From contig CALMSE010000329.1 of NCBI GenBank assembly GCA_937872275.1, forward strand, positions 1-21,286: DNA of 21,286 nucleotides, in the 5' to 3' direction. A program made the position numbers and the translations under genes. This DNA comes from an uncultured Leucobacter sp. (GTDB lineage: Bacteria > Actinomycetota > Actinomycetes > Actinomycetales > Microbacteriaceae). Shown in pieces: positions 16,932-21,286 of this stretch. Each line of letters opens with the position of its first letter. Position 1 is the stretch's first letter. Below the pieces are notes generated by a model. It was not told the DNA's origin. It searched no databases and saw only the letters and a list, made by a program, of their open reading frames with translations.

Positions 16932-18067
16932 ACCTGACGGATCTGCGCATCCTCGTCGTCGGCGGCGGCTTCTCGGGGCTCGCCGCAGGCATCGCGCTGA
17001 CTGGACGCGGCGCATCCGTCGATCTCGTCGAACGCTCGCCCGAGTGGACGATGGACGGCGCCGGCATCAGCATCGGCCCGGCGTCGGTGCGCGCGCTGCA
17101 CATGCTCGGCGCGTACGAGCGGTTCCTGCGGGAGGGCGCCGGCTGCGACGGCATGGACGCACGCGACGCCTCGGGCGCTCACCTGACCACCTTCCCGACG
17201 CCGCGGCTCGCCGACCCCGGGCTGCCCGGCAACGGCGCGATCCTGCGGCCGGTGCTCGGCCGCATCCTCGTGGACCTGGCGCTCGCAGGCGGGGTCTCGG
17301 CGCGGCTCGGCACCGTGCCCGTGAACATGGTCGAGGGCGGCGGCAAGCGCGACGGGGTGCGCGTGGAGCTGGGCGACGGCACCGCGGCCGACTACGACCT
17401 CGTCGTCGCGGCCGACGGACTGTATTCCACGACGCGCGACCGGCTGTTCCCCGAAGCTCCCGCACCGACCTACAGCGGCCAGGGCGCGTGGCGCGCCGTC
17501 GTGCCCCGGCCCGGCGAGGTGGAACACACCGTGCTCTGGGTCGGCGGCCCCGTGAAGCTCGGGGTGAACCCCGTCTCGCGCGACGAGATGTACCTCTTCG
17601 TCAACGAGAACCGGGCGGCGCGGGATCGCATCCCCGAGAGCGAGTGGATCGCCCGTCTCGCCGAGATGCTCACCCCGTTCGGCGATCCGATGCTCGTGGC
17701 GGCCCGCGAGGCGCTCGGCCCCGAGTCACAGGTGCTGTTCCGCCCCATGGACAACCTGCTCGTGCCGCTCCCCTGGCACCGGGGCCGGATCCTGCTCATC
17801 GGCGACGCGGTGCACGCGACGACGCCGCACCTCGCCGCGGGGGCGGGCATCGGCCTCGAGGACGCGATCGCGCTCGCCGAGGAGCTCGAGCGGGCGCCCG
17901 ACGTCGAGGCCGCGCTCACCGCCTTCGGCCGGCGGAGGTTCGAACGCTGCCGCATGGTGGTCGAGAACTCCGAAGAACTCGGCCAGCTTGAAACCACCCC
18001 GGGCATGGAGCAGGCGTACACCGCGCTGCAGGCGGAGTCGCTGCGCATCCTCGCGCAGCCGTTCTGA
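16928..18067 (+). CDS. FAD-dependent monooxygenase (aromatic hydroxylase type)
   Basis: Class A flavin hydroxylase, 379 aa. FAD motif VGGGFSG (11-17) with acidic Glu35, DG motif AADGLYSTTR (161-170), GD motif LIGDAVHATTPHLAAGAG (290-307 region). A Pro-rich substrate lobe lies between. It resembles 6-hydroxynicotinate 3-monooxygenase and salicylate hydroxylase relatives, and more so the third monooxygenase in this window: both end with PWHRGR before the GD motif and a C-terminal R-ERC-hydrophobic-VE pattern. GTG start overlaps the DUF3500 stop by 4 nt. Last gene of the rightward operon, ending 14 bp from the convergent MarR gene, with no room for a separate terminator. Substrate unknown. Confidence 0.93.
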   Translation: MNLTDLRILVVGGGFSGLAAGIALTGRGASVDLVERSPEWTMDGAGISIGPASVRALHMLGAYERFLREGAGCDGMDARDASGAHLTTFPTPRLADPGLPGNGAILRPVLGRILVDLALAGGVSARLGTVPVNMVEGGGKRDGVRVELGDGTAADYDLVVAADGLYSTTRDRLFPEAPAPTYSGQGAWRAVVPRPGEVEHTVLWVGGPVKLGVNPVSRDEMYLFVNENRAARDRIPESEWIARLAEMLTPFGDPMLVAAREALGPESQVLFRPMDNLLVPLPWHRGRILLIGDAVHATTPHLAAGAGIGLEDAIALAEELERAPDVEAALTAFGRRRFERCRMVVENSEELGQLETTPGMEQAYTALQAESLRILAQPF

Positions 18068-18081
18068 CCGCCGGGCGATCG

Positions 18082-18549
18082 CTACCGCGCGTTCGCCAGC
18101 CGGTCGTACAGCCTCCGCAGCGCGGGCCCCGCAGCCTCGAGCGCGGCGCGATCGTCCGCATCGAGCTCGGCGAGCGCGCCATGCACGGGCGCCTTCCACT
18201 CCTCCGTCAGCGCCTCGTATTCGGCCGCGCCGACATCGGTCGGCTGGATCCGCGTCACCCGTCGATCCCCCTCGCTCTTGACGCGCTGCACGAAGCCGCG
18301 CTGTTCGAGCACGCGCACGGCGGCGCTGACATTGGGCTGGCGCAACCCGAGCGCGGTGGTCAGGTCCCCCACGGTGGATCCGGGCGCGTCCATCACCTGC
18401 TTCAGCAGCGCGACCGCGGTGGTCGGGATCGGGCCGCCCGTGCGCTCGGGCGCCGTGCGGTGGATGATCCAGGCGAGCTCGCGCAGCAACCCCGGGAGGT
18501 CGCCGGGCACGGCGTCGACCGCCGCCCCGCGCTTCCGCGTCTCGCTCAT
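18082..18549 (-). CDS. MarR-family transcriptional regulator
   Basis: 155-aa dimeric winged-helix DNA-binding protein. Helix-turn-helix at about 58-82 (STVGDLTTALGLRQPNVSAAVRVLEQRG in pieces), wing EGDRRVTRI (93-101) with the usual Asp-Arg-Arg, and helical dimerisation ends. Such proteins commonly repress aromatic-catabolism genes and release DNA on binding the substrate. ATG 18549 follows GGAGGAG at 5 nt. It is convergent with the rightward operon and on the same strand as the third monooxygenase, 108 bp away. Candidate targets are the AT-rich promoter at 19889-19917 and the palindrome at 14449-14468. A possible own -10 box TAGACT is at 18585-18590. Confidence 0.92.
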   Translation of the reverse strand: MSETRKRGAAVDAVPGDLPGLLRELAWIIHRTAPERTGGPIPTTAVALLKQVMDAPGSTVGDLTTALGLRQPNVSAAVRVLEQRGFVQRVKSEGDRRVTRIQPTDVGAAEYEALTEEWKAPVHGALAELDADDRAALEAAGPALRRLYDRLANAR

Positions 18550-18605
18550 AGCGCTCCTCCGAACCATCCCACCGTCGACGCTCCAGTCTAGATCGTCGGC
18601 AGGTC

Positions 18606-18646
18606 CCCGGCCGGGGCGCGCGAGGAGGCGATCCGCCCCGGCCGGG
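18606..18646 (-). terminator. 13-bp inverted repeat after the third monooxygenase gene
   Basis: Arms 18606-18618 and 18634-18646 are exact reverse complements (CCCGGCCGGGGCG), 15-nt loop, beginning 11 nt past the stop codon of the minus-strand monooxygenase. The stem is very GC-rich and has no T-run. A terminator separating this gene from the MarR gene is the simplest reading. Confidence 0.6.
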
Positions 18647-18657
18647 AAGACATCGCG

Positions 18658-19794
18658 TCAGAGCGGCTTGGCCATCTCCTCCAGTGCGTGAGAGGTCGCG
18701 GCGACGTTGTCGAAGCCTGGCAGCAGGCCGCGCTCCCACTTGCCGATGTCGACGCAGGTCTCGACGATGAGCTTGCAGCGCTCGTAGCGGCGCTCGGTGT
18801 ACTCCTCGAAAGCGGCCGAGTGATCCTCGCCGTGGGTCAGCAGGCACTCGGCGAGGACGACCCCGTCCTCGATCGCCTGTGCGGCGCCCTGGCCGAGGTG
18901 CGGCGGTACCGCGTGCACCGCGTCTCCCATGAGCACGACTCTCCCCCGATGCCACGGTGCGGGCGCGATCATGGCTTCCTCCGGACGCAGCACGATATCG
19001 GCGTCCTCGGGAATATGGTAGTCGCGGATCTCTCCGATCAGCGCCCCGAAGGGCGCCAATCGCTCCATGAGCGCCGGCCGCAGCTCGTCGCCGCTCGGGC
19101 GCTGGTCGCGCTCCATCTCGGCGTTGTAGAAGAGGTAGGCGAGATCCTTGCCGATGGGCACGACGCCGGCGACGCCGCCGGGGCTCGCCTGCAGGATGAT
19201 GCGGTCGATCTGCGGCAGCCGGGGGATGTTCACGCGGAACGCGGACTGCCCGATGTACTCGGGGGCGAGCACCTCGTCAAGCACATGGCGCCGCACGGCG
19301 GAGCCGACGCCGTCGGCGCCGATGACGAGGTCCCAGCGCTCGGTGGTGCCGTCCGCGAGCCGCACGTTGACGCCCTCCTCATCCTGTTCGAGGCTCTCGA
19401 AGGCCGCGTTGTAGCGGATCTCGGCACCGGCCTCGCGCGCGCGATCGGTGAGGATCCGGTGCAGTTTCGGCCGCGTGACGCCGTTCATGGGCGGCAGGTC
19501 GGTGCCCTCGATGGGGGTGCCGTGGATGTCGTGGATGAAATTGCCCTCGATGTCGTACATCGCCCCCCACGCCTCCGCGGGGTAGCCCTCGTCGATGCAG
19601 GCCTGCGCGCAGCCGATCACGTCGAGCGCCCGCAGCGCGTTGCCGGGCTGGATGATGCCGACTCCGAAGACCGAGGAGTGCATGTCATGCTCGCGTTCGA
19701 GCACGCTTACGCTGAAGCCGGCTTGGCGCATCGCGGCCGCGGTGGCGAGGCCGCCGATCCCTCCGCCGACGATGAGTACGTTTCGATGGGTCAT
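18658..19794 (-). CDS. FAD-dependent monooxygenase (third in the cluster)
   Basis: Class A flavin hydroxylase, 378 aa. FAD motif VGGGIGG (9-15) with Glu33, DG motif GADGVGSAVRRH (159-170), GD motif LMGDAVHAVPPHLGQGAAQAIED (288-310, in part). Paralogous to the monooxygenase at 16928 by its layout, the PWHRGR lead-in and the ERCKLIVET tail. ATG 19794 has AGGAGA about 10 nt upstream, at the long end of the normal range. A long leader (about 95 nt) runs back to an unusually AT-rich promoter. It stands between the RidA and MarR genes on the same strand, so it may be controlled by MarR separately from the main operons. Substrate unknown. Confidence 0.93.
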   Translation of the reverse strand: MTHRNVLIVGGGIGGLATAAAMRQAGFSVSVLEREHDMHSSVFGVGIIQPGNALRALDVIGCAQACIDEGYPAEAWGAMYDIEGNFIHDIHGTPIEGTDLPPMNGVTRPKLHRILTDRAREAGAEIRYNAAFESLEQDEEGVNVRLADGTTERWDLVIGADGVGSAVRRHVLDEVLAPEYIGQSAFRVNIPRLPQIDRIILQASPGGVAGVVPIGKDLAYLFYNAEMERDQRPSGDELRPALMERLAPFGALIGEIRDYHIPEDADIVLRPEEAMIAPAPWHRGRVVLMGDAVHAVPPHLGQGAAQAIEDGVVLAECLLTHGEDHSAAFEEYTERRYERCKLIVETCVDIGKWERGLLPGFDNVAATSHALEEMAKPL

Positions 19795-19850
19795 GGGTGT
19801 CTGTCTCCTGCGTCGTTGCGAGGCGAACGCGACACCCTGCGGGGCCGCGC

Positions 19851-19866
19851 GGATCCGCTCGGATCC
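19851..19866 (-). other. GGATCC hairpin in the monooxygenase leader
   Basis: Two GGATCC hexamers separated by GCTC can pair as a short hairpin in the 5' leader of the third monooxygenase. It may be chance in GC-rich DNA; a regulatory role is not supported by anything else. Confidence 0.25.
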
Positions 19867-19882
19867 TCCGTGCGCTCGGCAC

Positions 19883-19938
19883 ACCCATAATCTATTTTAC
19901 AACATATATATGCACAAGTATATTTATGAATATATTTA
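19883..19938 (-). promoter_or_regulatory. AT-rich promoter island before the third monooxygenase
   Basis: A stretch of about 50 bp over 75% A+T in a genome near 70% GC. On the minus strand TTGTGC (19917-19912), exactly 17 bp, then TAGATT (19894-19889) makes a good promoter. The spacer holds the perfect palindrome CATATATATG. Upstream lie two direct repeats ATAAATATA 12 bp apart, resembling an UP element or a regulator site. Its left end runs through the promoter and its right end into the last codon region of the RidA gene. Confidence 0.65.
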
Positions 19939-20331
19939 TCGACATCGCTCGTCGAGGACCGCGATGAGCTCCGCCTGCACGAGCGAGGCGTCGTCGAGGG
20001 TCGCCGCCATCACCTGACGGGCGGGCCGGCTCTCGGGATCGGGGAACATCGCCACCCACTCCCGGTTGAGCGCCTCGCGGTCGCGGTAGGCCACCAGGTG
20101 GAAGACCATCTTGAGGATGTCGTCGGTGCTCCCGCCTGCGACGCCCATCAGCTCGCGCACGTGGGCGAACACGTTGACCATCTGGGCGTCGAGACCCTCC
20201 GGCATCTCGTGCGTCTCGGGATCGCGACCGGTGATCACACCCGTCTGCAGATAGGGCCCGATGCGGCAGGCGGCGGGCACGGGGTTCACGTGGGCGAAGC
20301 CCTCGAGGTAGATGCTCTGGCGACGCGTCAT
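19936..20331 (-). CDS. RidA/YjgF family protein (enamine/imine deaminase type)
   Basis: 131-aa Rid-family protein, normal length for the trimeric fold. Canonical RidA hydrolyses reactive enamines and imines to keto acids plus ammonia. Seen: LQTGVITGRDPET (28-40), HVRELMGVAGGSTDDILKM (in part 57-75), and the signature PARQVMAATL (103-112) with the key Arg105 kept; Glu121 stands at the conserved C-terminal acid. Some Rid proteins serve as dedicated deaminases in aminoaromatic catabolism, such as 2-aminomuconate deaminases, which fits the ACMSD-like neighbour. ATG 20331 follows GGAGGAA. It starts 34 bp after the GntR gene and ends inside the AT-rich promoter of the third monooxygenase; stop is TAA, rare in this window. 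Confidence 0.9.
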   Translation of the reverse strand: MTRRQSIYLEGFAHVNPVPAACRIGPYLQTGVITGRDPETHEMPEGLDAQMVNVFAHVRELMGVAGGSTDDILKMVFHLVAYRDREALNREWVAMFPDPESRPARQVMAATLDDASLVQAELIAVLDERCR

Positions 20332-20365
20332 CCGCGCTTCCTCCGTTCCGGTCCGAATCCCGAGC

Positions 20366-21034
20366 CTACTCGGCCGATGCGAGCTGCGCCTCGTCGTGGC
20401 TGAGCACGGCCTCCAAGGTGCGCACCTCGTGCTGCCTGGCGGCGGTCTCGATCGTGTCGGCGTCGGCTCCGGCCTCGATCAGGTCGATGAGCGCGTCGTG
20501 CTCGGCGATCGAGGCGACGGCCCGCCCGGGCGCGTACCAGAATGCCGAACGACGGATGATGTCCATACGGGTCCACTCGTCGTGCACCATGCCGAACAGC
20601 CGCTCGTCCTCGCAGCGCGAGCAGAGGTGCTCGTGGAACTGGCGGTTCAGGGAGCCGAAGCGGGTCGTGTCGAAGTTCGTGAGCGCCTCGCCCATCGCGC
20701 GGTTCAGCTCGCGGGCCCGCGCGATGTCGGCCTCGGTGAAGCGCTCGGCAGAGAGCGCGGTGGCGAGCCCCTCGAGCCTCGCGAGCAGGCGGATCGTGCG
20801 CTTCCACGCGCCGGTGTCGAAGGTCTTCACGAGCGCCCCGACATTGGGCACGATGTCGACCCAGCCCTCGGCTTCGAGGCGGCGCAGCGATTCGCGCCAC
20901 GGCACCGAGCTGATGCCGTGCTCGCGGCCGAGCTGGTCGATGACGAGACGATAGCCGGGCCCGTAGGTCCCGTCCATGATGCGGGCCTTGAGGATGTCGT
21001 AGGCCTGCTCGGACTTGGTCTTGACCTTCGTCAC
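20366..21034 (-). CDS. GntR-family regulator, FadR/FCD subfamily
   Basis: 222-aa regulator. N-terminal winged helix (about 8-75): AYDILKARIMDGTYGPG, then the recognition region ISSVPWRESLRRLEAEG, where the usual SRTPVREAL reads SSVPWRESL. C-terminal FCD domain (about 80-215) with metal-ligand histidines in FHEHL (His134), EHDAL (His179) and QHEVRTLEAVL (His202). FCD regulators bind carboxylates such as organic acids and repress catabolic genes. GTG 21034 has GAAGGAG 6 nt upstream. RidA follows 34 bp later and is probably cotranscribed. The best candidate to bind the AATC-CACA-CGATT sites at 14411 and 14464; this is inference. Confidence 0.92.
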   Translation of the reverse strand: MTKVKTKSEQAYDILKARIMDGTYGPGYRLVIDQLGREHGISSVPWRESLRRLEAEGWVDIVPNVGALVKTFDTGAWKRTIRLLARLEGLATALSAERFTEADIARARELNRAMGEALTNFDTTRFGSLNRQFHEHLCSRCEDERLFGMVHDEWTRMDIIRRSAFWYAPGRAVASIAEHDALIDLIEAGADADTIETAARQHEVRTLEAVLSHDEAQLASAE

Positions 21035-21061
21035 GCCGGGCTCCTTCGCTCTCTGCCACGG

Positions 21062-21086
21062 GGCGACCCTCGATCGAGGGGTCGCC
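21062..21086. repeat. Near-perfect palindrome upstream of the GntR gene
   Basis: GGCGACCCTCGAT pairs with ATCGAGGGGTCGCC, one base bulged. It lies between the gene ending at 21119 and the GntR start. It may end transcription of the former or be an autoregulatory site of the latter. Confidence 0.5.
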
Positions 21087-21118
21087 GCTGCGCTCGCGGA
21101 CGCTCCGCGCTGGGAAAA

Positions 21119-21286
21119 TCATATCGAATTTCGCACAGGATCGCGTCCCTCCGCCGCGATCCTGTCGAGCAGGCGCGCGAGCGCGGCGTCGCCGCGCGCA
21201 CCGCGCCGCGCAAGGGCGAGGGCACCGAGAGGGCGCGGCTCCGGCACGAGGCGGCGCACCGTCACGTCGAAGCGGGCGAGGCTCCC
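21119..21286 (-). CDS. C-terminal fragment, possibly a LysR-type regulator, cut by window edge
   Basis: An open frame enters from the right edge and ends with TGA at 21119, giving 55 residues with no start in the window. The sequence VRRLVPEPRPLGALALARRG followed by a short Ala/Leu/Arg helix resembles the end of a LysR-type effector domain (last beta strand, Pro-rich turn, final helix). Codon use fits a real high-GC gene. The assignment rests on this short stretch only, so it may be another protein. It is on the same strand as the GntR gene, 84 bp upstream of it. Confidence 0.45.
   Translation of the reverse strand, partial: GSLARFDVTVRRLVPEPRPLGALALARRGARGDAALARLLDRIAAEGRDPVRNSI

Noticed and set aside
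16016..18067. 683-codon frame that would fuse part of the DUF3500 region to the second monooxygenase
   Set aside because: The first 300 codons are an Arg/Ala-rich off-frame reading; the FAD motif begins just after the GTG at 16928, which overlaps the DUF3500 stop.
21128..21142. Third copy of the AATC-CACA-CGATT operator near the GntR gene
   Set aside because: The match (TCGCACAGGAT core) lacks the symmetry of the other two and lies inside the reading frame of the right-edge gene.

Overview
The window is about 70% GC with dense genes, short gaps and many GTG starts. A dnaK promoter carrying two HspR/HAIR-type operators and two apparently leaderless genes point to an actinomycete, probably Microbacteriaceae. 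That placement is an inference from style and was not checked by a search.

Left part (1-5503), ordinary chromosome. It holds the 5' part of dnaK (minus) with its promoter and operators, a TRIC/UPF0126 membrane protein (minus), a divergent UMF1-type MFS transporter (plus), an intergenic patch rich in direct and inverted repeats, and a Pif1/RecD-like helicase (plus).

Middle and right part (5534-21034), a catabolic island around a divergent control region at 14369-14559. Leftwards from it runs a seven-gene unit: dienelactone-hydrolase-like enzyme, PhzS-like flavin monooxygenase, NTF2-like small protein, FAH-family hydrolase, then an oligopeptide-type ABC importer made of a lipoprotein binding protein, a DppB-type permease and one 903-residue protein fusing a DppC-type permease to both ATPases. 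Rightwards run an ACMSD-like amidohydrolase, a DUF3500 protein and a second flavin monooxygenase. Beyond a tight convergent junction lie, all on minus, a MarR regulator, a third flavin monooxygenase, a RidA-family protein and a GntR/FCD regulator. The window ends in the last 55 codons of what may be a LysR-type regulator.

How the genes may work together (inference): the importer brings in an aromatic or N-heteroaromatic compound, flavin monooxygenases hydroxylate and perhaps open the ring, the amidohydrolase acts as a decarboxylase or hydrolase, DLH and FAH enzymes cleave lactone or acylpyruvate-type intermediates, and RidA deaminates an enamine/imine. No recognisable ring-cleaving dioxygenase is present. 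The DUF3500 protein, a family with no function known to me, sits in the core operon and is the best candidate for new chemistry. The control region has a 14-bp motif repeated twice, one copy lying inside a well-formed promoter, which suggests coordinated repression of both arms by one of the local regulators.

No tRNA, rRNA, CRISPR array or insertion sequence was seen.
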